Source: an uncultured Aquimarina sp. (GTDB lineage Bacteria > Bacteroidota > Bacteroidia > Flavobacteriales > Flavobacteriaceae). Taken from it: a DNA stretch of 64,000 nt. The notes beneath the pieces are model-generated. The model was not told the origin of the DNA, did not search any database, and saw only the letters and a program-made list of their open reading frames with translations. Shown here one piece after another: positions 23,977 through 32,879 of this stretch. The position numbers and the translations under genes were made by a program. Within the stretch, counting starts at the first letter, position 1. The number at the start of each line of letters is the position of its first letter. Location: positions 62,001 through 126,000 of the forward strand of contig NZ_CANMQT010000015.1 of assembly GCF_947500065.1 (NCBI RefSeq), given 5' to 3'.

Positions 23977-25512
23977 ATGAAAAAAACTATTAAATTGTTA
24001 CTATTGGTTATGCTATGCGTTCATATAACTAATGCACAGGAAAAAAATGAAATGCAATTGATTACTGATGCACTTCATAAAACTGTAGCATATTATGTTG
24101 ATCAAAATCTTGATATTAAAATCCCTGAGATTGAAAGACAAAAGATTATTAATGATGCTAAATTAGAGGGCCTAAATCAAAAATCGATAGATCAAGTATT
24201 ATTAAATTATAAGAAACAATATTTAAGACATCAATTTTATAAAAACAATCCATCTTTAGAGAAACAATTGAAGGAAGAGAGTAGAGGAATTACAAGTTCT
24301 AAAGGACTGGTTCCAACGCCAAGTCCTAGATGTATTTCAGAAGGTTTTGAAGGAACTATTAATGGTTTTGGATTAACAATAGGCAGGACTGAAGTTAGTT
24401 GCGGAGCGAACTCATTAAATAGTAGGGGTTTCATTAATCTTGACCCGAATAATATTCCTGTTAATGCGAATGCGACGATTGTAGGTAGTGGTAATGATCC
24501 TATAGTCGCTTCTGCTGGGCATACACTAACTCAAGTAAAAAGTGGTCTAAGATCTTTAAGAATAAATCAAAATGTTATTATTGGAACAGAAAATGACGAA
24601 GTTGATGTTGTAAGCAAATCAATATTGATTGAAGAAGATGAACTTACATTCGATTTCGCAAGTGTATTAGAATTACCTACTAATACGCATACAAACAGTT
24701 TGCCTTATTTTAAGTATTCTATTGTTAAAAAAGGAGTTACATTAATTTCGGATTGTTATATGTCTAACGATTCACGATTAAATAATACAATTTTTAATAC
24801 TCAGGGCGAGAGGTTTGTTTTTAATCAATGGGAAAGTGTATCTGTAGATGTAAGTAATTATGTAGGTCAAATTGTTAGAATAGTTCTAGAAACTGCAGAC
24901 TGTGGTCAAGGTGCACATGGAGGTTATACATATATTGATAATATAAGGAATTGTACACCAACACCACCATGTCCCACTCCTAACGATATTCATTTTATTA
25001 ATGAAGGCGGTGGAGGACTATGTACTACTGGACAGGCTAGCCTTAGCGGTATAAATAATAGTTTGGTAGATCAGGTAGATTGGACTTGGGCATTAGGAGG
25101 TCATAGTGGAACTGGAGCTAGTACAGGAACTACTTCTCCTATTTATTATCCAAGCGGTGATTGGACAAATTATTATATTTCTATTTGTGCAACAGTAACG
25201 TATACGGATGGTAGTACTTGTACTAAAGTTTGTAAAAGCTTTTTATTAGATTGTGGCGATGGTGTGGGAGATCCAATAGGGCGAACTAGCGTGTATCCTA
25301 ATCCTACCAATGATTTATTTTCTCTAGAGACTAATAGTAAATTGAAGGTTCAGAGGGTTGTTATTAAGGATTTACAAGGGACAATTGTTAAATCTGTTAT
25401 TCAAAAAACATATGATAATATCCAATTAGCTGGAGAACGGAAAGGGATCTATATCGTTGAGATTACATATGAAGATGGTTCATTAGAAAGAAAAAAAGTG
25501 GTTTTGCAATAA
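23977..25512 (+). CDS. Secreted protein with C-terminal T9SS sorting domain
   Basis: A 511-residue protein with a signal peptide (ending HITNAQ). A helical pro-like region follows (about 25-90). Then comes a jelly-roll-like domain (about 110-325) starting SEGFEGTINGFGLTIG and ending GGYTYIDNIRNC, the G-x-x-Y-I-D-N-I ending typical of MAM/lectin-like adhesion modules. An Ig-like/PKD-like part covers about 330-425. The type A sorting domain occupies about 435-511 (SVYPNPTNDLFSLET, then GIYIVEITYEDGSLERKKVV). It should be exported by type IX secretion and displayed or released. Cys are numerous and probably paired. Function is likely adhesion or binding. It lies between a dead and an intact copy of the M28 peptidase gene end. 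A strong hairpin follows the stop. Confidence 0.88.
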   Translation: MKKTIKLLLLVMLCVHITNAQEKNEMQLITDALHKTVAYYVDQNLDIKIPEIERQKIINDAKLEGLNQKSIDQVLLNYKKQYLRHQFYKNNPSLEKQLKEESRGITSSKGLVPTPSPRCISEGFEGTINGFGLTIGRTEVSCGANSLNSRGFINLDPNNIPVNANATIVGSGNDPIVASAGHTLTQVKSGLRSLRINQNVIIGTENDEVDVVSKSILIEEDELTFDFASVLELPTNTHTNSLPYFKYSIVKKGVTLISDCYMSNDSRLNNTIFNTQGERFVFNQWESVSVDVSNYVGQIVRIVLETADCGQGAHGGYTYIDNIRNCTPTPPCPTPNDIHFINEGGGGLCTTGQASLSGINNSLVDQVDWTWALGGHSGTGASTGTTSPIYYPSGDWTNYYISICATVTYTDGSTCTKVCKSFLLDCGDGVGDPIGRTSVYPNPTNDLFSLETNSKLKVQRVVIKDLQGTIVKSVIQKTYDNIQLAGERKGIYIVEITYEDGSLERKKVVLQ

Positions 25513-25529
25513 ATAACTAAAAGAATATT

Positions 25530-25561
25530 AAACCCTAAGATATAAATATACCTTAGGGTTT
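25530..25561 (+). terminator. Rho-independent-type terminator after the T9SS cargo gene
   Basis: AAACCCTAAG (25530-25539) pairs perfectly with CTTAGGGTTT (25552-25561) around a 12-base AT loop, 18 bases after the stop. The following T-rich tract is short (TATATTAGTT). Confidence 0.7.
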
Positions 25562-25650
25562 ATATTAGTTAGATTCCAAAATATAGTTTATGGTAAAGTA
25601 GGAATAGAAAAGCGTTTTGTTTACAACAATTTGAAGTTGTAAATGGTTTA

Positions 25651-27120
25651 CTATTTTTTATAAAGGTTTTTACCGGCATTGTAATATTTATCGCCTTCTA
25701 CCCAAAAAGGAGTTTTAGGGTTGTTTGCAATATTTCTACAAGCCAATACATATGACTGAAAGAATTTTAGCAAATAATCATAGTCTAATGTGTCAGGATT
25801 ATCAGTAACCTGATGATAATATTTTGTTATCTCCTCATCAAAAGCGGTGAACCCCATACTGAATGTAGGAGCAGGAATTCCTTTTGCAGCAAAATGGACA
25901 TTATCAGATCGATCAAATAATCCTTGCTCAGGAGCTGGATCATCAATAGCTTTTAGGCCAAAAGGAGTTGTTGCTTTTTTTATATCTTCTGCTGCGGTTG
26001 TTCTTTCTAAACCAACAATTGTTGCTATACTAGTATCATTATAGCCTCCATTATCACTATTAAAACAATATACCATTTGGTTTAATGGAATCATCGGATG
26101 ATTGACATACCATTTACTACCTAATAATCCTTTTTCTTCTCCAGTAAACAGAATAAATAAAGCGGATCTTTTAGTAGGGTATTTAGCAATGTTTTCTGCT
26201 GCAGATAATACGGTTACCGTTCCCACTGCATTATCTCTAGCTCCATTATAAATAGAGTCATTGTTTACAGGAGCACCTATACCTACATGATCGTAATGAG
26301 CAGAATAAATAATATATTCATCTTTTAGTTTAGGATCTGTACCTTCTACCATTCCAACCACATTTTGCGATATTACAGTGCCTTCCTTAATGCCTTCAAT
26401 AGTTACGGTTGCATTAATTTCGTTTTTAGTATCAAAGAATTTGCTGATTTCTTCCTTTTGATCATTAATCCATAAATAGGTGAAATCATTAGTTTTTTCT
26501 TCTTTTTCTTCAGGAACCTGCATTTTTTCTCCGTTGAAGCTATGTTCTAATTGTGACCAGGTTCTGTCATTAATACTGTTAACTTCTATAATTCCTAAAG
26601 CACCTTTTTCTTTAGCTAAGGCTGTTTTTTCTTGTATTTTAGAAAATGCAAACCTAAGATTGCTATTGTCTTTTGTTCCCGAATAGGTTACAACCATCTT
26701 ACCTTTTACATCTAGATTTTTGTAATCTTCGGCTAATCCATAATTAGCAAATACTAACGATCCTGAAAAGGAAGTGTTTATTTTTTTTAGAGTCACTATT
26801 TCCGAAGTAGTAAAATCGCCAATCTTTAAGACTGCATTTTCAAATGGAGAGGTTGTGTTTAGCGTAACTTTCTGAAAGTAATTATTAGTATCCGCTACAG
26901 GTTTTACTCCATATCCGCGAAGCATATTTCCTAGGTATTGTGCCGCTATTTTGTTTTCTGGTGAACCGGTTTGTCTTCCTTTTAGTTCATCAGATGCTAA
27001 AAAGTAAATGTGACCTTCAATTTCACTTTTAGAAACTGTAGATTTTACCTTTTCTATATCATCTTGAGCAAAATTTATAAGTGGAAAAGCCAAAAGCAAT
27101 AATAAGATTGGATTCTTCAT
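25651..27120 (-). CDS. Exported M28 family zinc aminopeptidase
   Basis: A 489-residue enzyme with a signal peptide (ending LINFAQ). The co-catalytic two-zinc site is complete: H275 (YSAHYDH), D296 (NGARDNAVG, bridging), E328/E329 (FTGEEKGLLG, general base and ligand), D356 (FNSDNGG) and H436 (YYHQVTD). Residues 110-255 form the protease-associated-like insert between the two halves of the peptidase. The family removes N-terminal amino acids from peptides in the periplasm or outside. The gene stands alone. A decayed second copy of its 3' end lies at 23396-23700. Confidence 0.92.
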   Translation of the reverse strand: MKNPILLLLLAFPLINFAQDDIEKVKSTVSKSEIEGHIYFLASDELKGRQTGSPENKIAAQYLGNMLRGYGVKPVADTNNYFQKVTLNTTSPFENAVLKIGDFTTSEIVTLKKINTSFSGSLVFANYGLAEDYKNLDVKGKMVVTYSGTKDNSNLRFAFSKIQEKTALAKEKGALGIIEVNSINDRTWSQLEHSFNGEKMQVPEEKEEKTNDFTYLWINDQKEEISKFFDTKNEINATVTIEGIKEGTVISQNVVGMVEGTDPKLKDEYIIYSAHYDHVGIGAPVNNDSIYNGARDNAVGTVTVLSAAENIAKYPTKRSALFILFTGEEKGLLGSKWYVNHPMIPLNQMVYCFNSDNGGYNDTSIATIVGLERTTAAEDIKKATTPFGLKAIDDPAPEQGLFDRSDNVHFAAKGIPAPTFSMGFTAFDEEITKYYHQVTDNPDTLDYDYLLKFFQSYVLACRNIANNPKTPFWVEGDKYYNAGKNLYKK

Positions 27121-27341
27121 AAGCGAATTAAAATAATTTGTTGTTATTGAATATATATAATCTGAGAAAAGATATTAAAAAACATACCTGATTTTTCAAA
27201 GATAAGAATTGTAAAGGGTTTATTGGATTAGTACAAAAAAGTGTTAGAGTGTAAAGTCAATTCTCCAAAACATATGTTAATTCTCCATTATTAGCATCCA
27301 GTTCAGTCGGTATCTTTTATAAAATGTGCTAAATTTATATA

Positions 27342-28472
27342 ATGAAAGAGAATAAGGGAATTTTCAAAAAAGGGTTTGCTTTTAAAAAGTATGAAGCTCC
27401 TGAGCAATCTCCATTCGATAAGCTTTTTGATATTTTTCAGGAGATTATCACACATACTTCAGGAGACTTAGATGAAGCTTTAGATTGGTTGAAAGAGCTG
27501 GATAAGGAATATGAACTTACCAGTGAAGAATATACTATGGATGATTTCATTGAGGATCTTAAGAAGAAAGGATACATTCGAGAAGAAATTCGGCCAGACG
27601 GAAAAGGAGGAATGTCTATTACTTCTAAAACGGAACGCGCCATTAGGCAAAGAGCACTAGATCAAATTTTTGGAAACTTGAAGCGCAGTGGATCTGGAAA
27701 TCACAGAACAAAGCACACAGGAAGAGGTGATGAACATGCTGGCGAATATCGAAACTACCAATACGGAGATGCGTTAGAGCGTATATCCATTACCGAAAGT
27801 TTAAAGAATGCACAGATTAATCATGGGATAGGAGAACTCAATCTTACCGAAGATGATCTTGTGGTAGAAGAGACGCAGTTCAAAGCTCAAATGAGTACAG
27901 TATTGATGATCGACATCAGTCACAGTATGATTTTATACGGAGAAGATCGCATCACTCCTGCAAAAAAAGTGGCTATGGCGTTAGCAGAACTTATTACAAC
28001 GAGATACCCTAAAGATACGCTGGATATCTTGGTGTTTGGAAATGATGCGTGGCCAATAGCAATTAAAGATTTACCGTATCTTCAGGTTGGACCGTATCAT
28101 ACCAATACCGTGGCAGGATTGCAATTAGCAATGGATATGCTGAGAAGAAAACGTAATACGAACAAACAAATTTTTATGATTACGGATGGTAAACCTAGTT
28201 GCCTTAGGCTACCGGATGGACAATATTATAAGAATAGTAATGGATTAGATCGCCAAATTGTAAATAAGTGTTATATGATGGCGCAACAAGCTAGGAAACT
28301 TCATATACCTATTACGACCTTTATGATTGCACAGGATCCATATCTGATGCAGTTTGTAAGAGAATTTACCCATGCTAATCAGGGTAAGGCTTTTTATACA
28401 GGGTTAAAAGGATTAGGAGAGATGATTTTTGAAGATTACGAAACCAATAGAAAAAAAAGAATTAAAGGATAA
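27342..28472 (+). CDS. VWA domain protein partnered with a MoxR-type ATPase
   Basis: A 376-residue cytoplasmic protein. The N-terminal 180 residues are charged and helical. Residues 185-370 form a von Willebrand A domain with the MIDAS motif DISHS (D191, S193, S195), then GEDRITPAKKVAMALAEL and the late motif MITDGKPS. This corresponds to the CoxE/BatA-like proteins that work with MoxR-family AAA+ ATPases to insert metal cofactors or fold complexes. The ATPase gene follows 38 bases downstream on the same strand, strongly supporting a functional pair. The client is not evident nearby. Confidence 0.85.
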   Translation: MKENKGIFKKGFAFKKYEAPEQSPFDKLFDIFQEIITHTSGDLDEALDWLKELDKEYELTSEEYTMDDFIEDLKKKGYIREEIRPDGKGGMSITSKTERAIRQRALDQIFGNLKRSGSGNHRTKHTGRGDEHAGEYRNYQYGDALERISITESLKNAQINHGIGELNLTEDDLVVEETQFKAQMSTVLMIDISHSMILYGEDRITPAKKVAMALAELITTRYPKDTLDILVFGNDAWPIAIKDLPYLQVGPYHTNTVAGLQLAMDMLRRKRNTNKQIFMITDGKPSCLRLPDGQYYKNSNGLDRQIVNKCYMMAQQARKLHIPITTFMIAQDPYLMQFVREFTHANQGKAFYTGLKGLGEMIFEDYETNRKKRIKG

Positions 28473-28510
28473 ACGATAGTACAAATCTAGAATTTTGCTG
28501 AAAAGAAAAT

Positions 28511-29974
28511 ATGAATACAAATACGATAACGACATTTGGAAAATTAAAAGAATCAGGATACAAAAGTAAAAGTATCAAAGATGAACTTAGAGATAATTTA
28601 AGAACTAAAATTGGCAATAAGGAAGCTACTTTTACTGGAATCCATGGATATGAGAACACCGTTATTCCTGAGTTGGAACGGGCAATCTTATCCAGACACA
28701 ATATTAATTTATTAGGGTTGAGAGGTCAGGCAAAAACACGTTTGGCCAGGCAGATGATCAATTTATTAGATGAGTGGATTCCCGTAATAGAAGGTTCTGA
28801 GATTAATGATGATCCCTTTAGCCCAATATCTAGATATGCGGTTAATTTAATTAAAGAAAAGGGTGATGATACTCCTATTTCCTGGATACATAGAAATGAT
28901 CGTTTTGCCGAGAAATTGGCAACACCAGATGTGACTGTGGCAGATATTATTGGAGATGTGGATCCTATTAAAGCGGCAAATCTAAAATTGAGTTATGCAG
29001 ATGACAGGGTAATTCATTTTGGGATGATCCCAAGAGCAAATCGTTGTATTTTCGTGATTAATGAGTTACCTGATTTGCAAGCACGTATTCAGGTAGCATT
29101 GTTTAATATTTTACAAGAAGGTGATATTCAGATAAGAGGATTTAAGCTGCGACTTCCATTAGATATGCAGTTTGTATTTACGGCTAATCCAGAGGATTAT
29201 ACAAATAGAGGTAGTATTGTTACTCCTCTTAAAGATAGAATCGGTTCTCAGATTCTTACGCATTACCCAGAAACCATTGAAATTGCTAAAACAATCACTC
29301 AGCAAGAAGCGCAATTGGATTCTAGACAAAGTAATCTGGTTCATGTGCCGAGTTTGGCTAAGGATTTGTTGGAACAAATTAGTTTTGAAGCAAGAGATAG
29401 TGAGTTTGTTGATTCTAAAAGCGGAGTAAGCGCCAGAATGAGTATTACGGCATATGAGAATTTATTAAGTGCCGCAGAATATAGAGCACTTAAATCTGGA
29501 GATGAGCACACATTATTGAGATTGAGCGACTTTATGGGGGTGGTTCCTGCAATTACTGGTAAAATAGAGTTGGTGTACGAAGGTGAGCAAGAAGGTGCAG
29601 CATCCGTAGCACATACGTTAATCTCGGATTCCATTAAAACATTATTTCCTGAGTATTTTCCTAAAATTGAAAGATTAGAAAAAGAGAGTGAGAAAAGCCC
29701 ATATCAAGAACTGATTGATTGGTTCTTCGAACAAAGTGGTTTCGAGCTTTTGGACGAAATTCCGGAAGCAGAATACATAAAAAAGCTGGACGAAATAAAA
29801 CCATTAAATGATCTTATTAAAAACTATCAAGAAGATATAGATCAAAAAGATAGTTATTTTATGAAGGAATTCCTGTTATGGGGACTGGTAGAACATAAAA
29901 AACTGAGTAAGTATAGACTTTCTGAAGGTTTTAGGTTTAAAGATTTATATGGAAGTTATATCAGTGATTTATAG
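28511..29974 (+). CDS. MoxR/magnesium-chelatase-like AAA+ ATPase
   Basis: A 487-residue AAA+ ATPase. The Walker A motif is GLRGQAKTRL (69-78), close to the chelatase/MoxR variant with Ala-Lys-Thr. Walker B lies in RCIFVINELPDLQARIQVALFNILQEGDIQIRG (about 177-209), and the sensor region VFTANPEDYTNRGSIVTPLKDRIGSQILTHYP follows. The ChlI-like insert pattern and the C-terminal helical extension fit the Bacteroidota proteins annotated as sigma-54 interaction or magnesium chelatase subunit I. It is probably a chaperone acting with the VWA protein encoded just upstream; there is no sign of a chlorophyll pathway. It ends 11 bases before the convergent DUF1853 gene. Confidence 0.87.
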   Translation: MNTNTITTFGKLKESGYKSKSIKDELRDNLRTKIGNKEATFTGIHGYENTVIPELERAILSRHNINLLGLRGQAKTRLARQMINLLDEWIPVIEGSEINDDPFSPISRYAVNLIKEKGDDTPISWIHRNDRFAEKLATPDVTVADIIGDVDPIKAANLKLSYADDRVIHFGMIPRANRCIFVINELPDLQARIQVALFNILQEGDIQIRGFKLRLPLDMQFVFTANPEDYTNRGSIVTPLKDRIGSQILTHYPETIEIAKTITQQEAQLDSRQSNLVHVPSLAKDLLEQISFEARDSEFVDSKSGVSARMSITAYENLLSAAEYRALKSGDEHTLLRLSDFMGVVPAITGKIELVYEGEQEGAASVAHTLISDSIKTLFPEYFPKIERLEKESEKSPYQELIDWFFEQSGFELLDEIPEAEYIKKLDEIKPLNDLIKNYQEDIDQKDSYFMKEFLLWGLVEHKKLSKYRLSEGFRFKDLYGSYISDL

Positions 29975-29985
29975 TTAGTTAAAAA

Positions 29986-30807
29986 TCACCACCAGACTAT
30001 AAAACATTTAGAAAAAGAATCTTCACTACTTTTTATCCAAAGTAGTGGAGATTTTTTTTTGGAGAGTTGTATTTTCAATTGCTCAAATATGGAAGCATAT
30101 GAGTACCAAGTTTTATTATGTTTTGGATGTGTTATCCAATCTTTTTTTTCAGGTAAAAAATAATGTTGAGAACTATATTTTTCCGATTTAAAATCTTTTT
30201 CATGAATCCAAAAACCGATAACACAATCATTGTTAAGGTACGATACCAACTTGTTTTGATATGATATAGGGACGAATAAATTTCCAAAGAAACATACTTT
30301 TTGTATGATTTCGTTAGGTTTGATATTCAATTCTTGTAATGCAGTAATAGTTTCTGTATGATAGAGTAGTGGTAATTGTTTTTCTTTTAACTTGGTTACT
30401 TTCTCTAATAAGCTATCGTTACGATTAGGGCCAATCCATTTTTCTAAAGCTATCTCACTTTTTTTGGGATCATAGAGATAAAATTTATAAATTAATTCTA
30501 TATGCAGAATTTCTTTTTGTTCCAAGTCTTCTACTAAGAAATCTAATTCACCAATGGTTATTTTATCTTTGAATATCTGAAGATTTTTTAGGATAAGCGT
30601 ATGCTTTTTGCTGTTATTAATATAGTATTCAAAAAAATGCTCTATCCTTTTACCTAATACTTCGTTTTCAGGGATTTTAATTGGTAATGCCTGAGTGGCA
30701 ACATCAATAGAAACCTGAAAATCAAATTGAGGGAGTTCAAAAAGAGAAGTGTCATCCCATAACAATTTGCTGTGTAAAAAACCAGCATATTGATGTTCTA
30801 TAGACAT
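29986..30807 (-). CDS. DUF1853 family protein
   Basis: A 273-residue cytoplasmic protein. It matches the DUF1853 pattern: IGELDFLVED followed by ILHIELIYKFYLYD (about 103-128), then KWIGPNRNDSLLEKVTKLKEKQLPLL (about 138-163). The G-E-x-D-x-(20)-E-x-x-x-K-F spacing recalls a PD-(D/E)xK nuclease core, but E-x-x-Y-K here is an imperfect match, so nuclease activity is uncertain. It lies 8 bases downstream of the first BvgS-like kinase gene on the same strand. Confidence 0.78.
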   Translation of the reverse strand: MSIEHQYAGFLHSKLLWDDTSLFELPQFDFQVSIDVATQALPIKIPENEVLGKRIEHFFEYYINNSKKHTLILKNLQIFKDKITIGELDFLVEDLEQKEILHIELIYKFYLYDPKKSEIALEKWIGPNRNDSLLEKVTKLKEKQLPLLYHTETITALQELNIKPNEIIQKVCFFGNLFVPISYQNKLVSYLNNDCVIGFWIHEKDFKSEKYSSQHYFLPEKKDWITHPKHNKTWYSYASIFEQLKIQLSKKKSPLLWIKSSEDSFSKCFIVWW

Positions 30808-30815
30808 TATAGTTA

Positions 30816-32876
30816 TTATTTATTTCTAAATATAGAAATATATTTATCTAGGATAGGTCTTAATATTTTTCGATCCACTGGTTTAGCAAGGAAATCATCA
30901 CAACCAGCTGCTAAGGCTCTTTCAATATCTTCTTCTGTGGAATAGGCCGTTTGTGCTATGACAGGTAGATCAGGTCTCATTTTTTTGATCCGTTTTGTAG
31001 CATCATATCCATCCATAACAGGCATTTTGATATCCATTAGTACCAAATCGATTTTTCCATTCTCTTCGCATATTTCAACCGCTTCTTTACCGTTCTTAGC
31101 GCGATAGATAACAAACTCAAAATCGATCATTTTGGTTAAAACCGTTTTTAAAAACAAAAAGTTTATTTCTCCATCTTCTGCAATAAGCACAACATGTTTT
31201 TCTGGTAATATTTCTTCATTTTTATTAGTAGATAGTTCTGCGTTATTGTGCATTGGGGTATAAGGAATTTTTAATACGAAGGTACTGCCTTCATTTTCTT
31301 TACTTACAAAGGAAATTTTTCCTCCGATTAAATCCGTGTATTCTTTAGCAATAGCGAGTCCTAAACCAAGGCCTCCAAAATTTTTAGAAATCTCTTTTTC
31401 TGATTGAGAGAAACTCTTAAAAATAATATTTTGATCTTTTTGTTTAATTCCGATCCCCGTATCTTTAATAGATATAGCAACAGAATCTTCCACAATATAA
31501 GAAAAGATTGTTATAGAACCAGTATTGGAGAATTTAATACTATTATCAACTAGATTACCCAGTATTTTATGCAGCTTTGATTTATCAGAAACAATTATAT
31601 TTTTTTCTTCCGGAATTTCGTTTTCTAAATGTAGAACAAGCTTTTTTTCAGTTGCTTTATCATTATATTCAGATACTAATTCCTGAAGTAGTTCTCTTAA
31701 GTTAATTTCTGTGAATCGTATTTTACTCTGCTTGGTTTCTAGTATAGAAATTTCTAAAATGTTATCCATTGAAGTAATTAGATCTTTACCACTATCAATT
31801 ATAATCTCTGTGTATTCCTTTCTTTCTTCAGGTGTTAATGAACCTGATTTAAGCAATTCTGAAAATCCCATGATTCCATTCATTGGAGTTCTAATCTCGT
31901 GAGATATATTCTGAATAAAATTAGTCTTTATTCTATTACTTTCTTCCGCATTATCCTTTGCAATTCGAAGCTCTTTAGTTTTTTGTTTGATGATAAACTT
32001 TAAATAGAAATATATAAGAATGATACCTGCCAAAGCGGAGAAAAAAATAATTGACGATATGATCCAGAATTTAGGTTTTTTATAAAATGGTTTAACTACG
32101 TTGAATAGCCAGTTGTCTATAATCACCTGCTTTTCTTTAATAGTTATACTATTAGCTGCTTTAGCTATAATTCTATTAAGTATTTTGTTTTCTTTATGAA
32201 CAGCGACACTAGGAATATAACTATGATTTATTTTGGATAGAACTTTTAACTGAGTAAGCCCTTCTGATTTTATTAAATAATTTACAAATGCTTGTCCACC
32301 AATATATGCATCTGATTCTCCTGATTGTACTTTTCGAAGACACGTAATATCGTCGGGATAATAGTTTATCTCCAAGTTAGGGTAATTTTCTTTTAGATAG
32401 TCATCTATTGAATATCCTTTAGGTACTGCAATTTTTTTATTTTGAAAATCCTTAAACTTTAATCCAGAATCTACCTCTTTTCTGGCAACTAAAACAAAAG
32501 GGGTTTTAAAAAATTCGGTATAGAAATTTAGATGTTTTTTTCTTTCTGCTGTCTTTTGCATCTCAAGGACAACATCTATTTTTTTATTTTCGATATCTTT
32601 TAATAGTTGTGTCCAATTTGTATAATATTTTTTGTGAAAGGTATAATTGATTTTATTTTCTATTAAACGAAAATGATCTACTAAAATACCATCAATACTA
32701 TCTTTTTTATTTATAAATTGATAGGGAGGATAATATGGATATACAGCAACATAAAGAGTGTCCTGTTGTTGAAGCCAATTTTTTTCAGATGTATTTAGGA
32801 TATCATCGTTAGAACAAGATAATACTCCTATAAATAGGCATATGAAAATGAAAATATATGATATCTTGTTTTGCAT
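30816..32876 (-). CDS. BvgS-like hybrid sensor histidine kinase with SBP domain
   Basis: A 686-residue protein. It has a lipobox-like start (IGVLSC, C21), then a periplasmic extracellular-solute-binding family 3 domain (about 38-262) with YPYYPPYQF and the ending SGESDAYIGG. A membrane segment follows (271-293), then HisKA with NISHEIRTPMNGI (phosphoacceptor H326). HATPase_c (about 430-540) has N-box NLVDNSIKFS, DTGIGI, an intact F-box and GLGLGL. The receiver (about 562-682) has D615 in LVLMDIKMP and K665. The binding domain is of the amino-acid type, so the ligand may be an amino acid or opine-like compound. It starts 3 bases after the end of its paralogue at 32880-34970, so both are co-transcribed. 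No separate output regulator is adjacent. Confidence 0.92.
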   Translation of the reverse strand: MQNKISYIFIFICLFIGVLSCSNDDILNTSEKNWLQQQDTLYVAVYPYYPPYQFINKKDSIDGILVDHFRLIENKINYTFHKKYYTNWTQLLKDIENKKIDVVLEMQKTAERKKHLNFYTEFFKTPFVLVARKEVDSGLKFKDFQNKKIAVPKGYSIDDYLKENYPNLEINYYPDDITCLRKVQSGESDAYIGGQAFVNYLIKSEGLTQLKVLSKINHSYIPSVAVHKENKILNRIIAKAANSITIKEKQVIIDNWLFNVVKPFYKKPKFWIISSIIFFSALAGIILIYFYLKFIIKQKTKELRIAKDNAEESNRIKTNFIQNISHEIRTPMNGIMGFSELLKSGSLTPEERKEYTEIIIDSGKDLITSMDNILEISILETKQSKIRFTEINLRELLQELVSEYNDKATEKKLVLHLENEIPEEKNIIVSDKSKLHKILGNLVDNSIKFSNTGSITIFSYIVEDSVAISIKDTGIGIKQKDQNIIFKSFSQSEKEISKNFGGLGLGLAIAKEYTDLIGGKISFVSKENEGSTFVLKIPYTPMHNNAELSTNKNEEILPEKHVVLIAEDGEINFLFLKTVLTKMIDFEFVIYRAKNGKEAVEICEENGKIDLVLMDIKMPVMDGYDATKRIKKMRPDLPVIAQTAYSTEEDIERALAAGCDDFLAKPVDRKILRPILDKYISIFRNK

Positions 32877-32879
32877 ATG

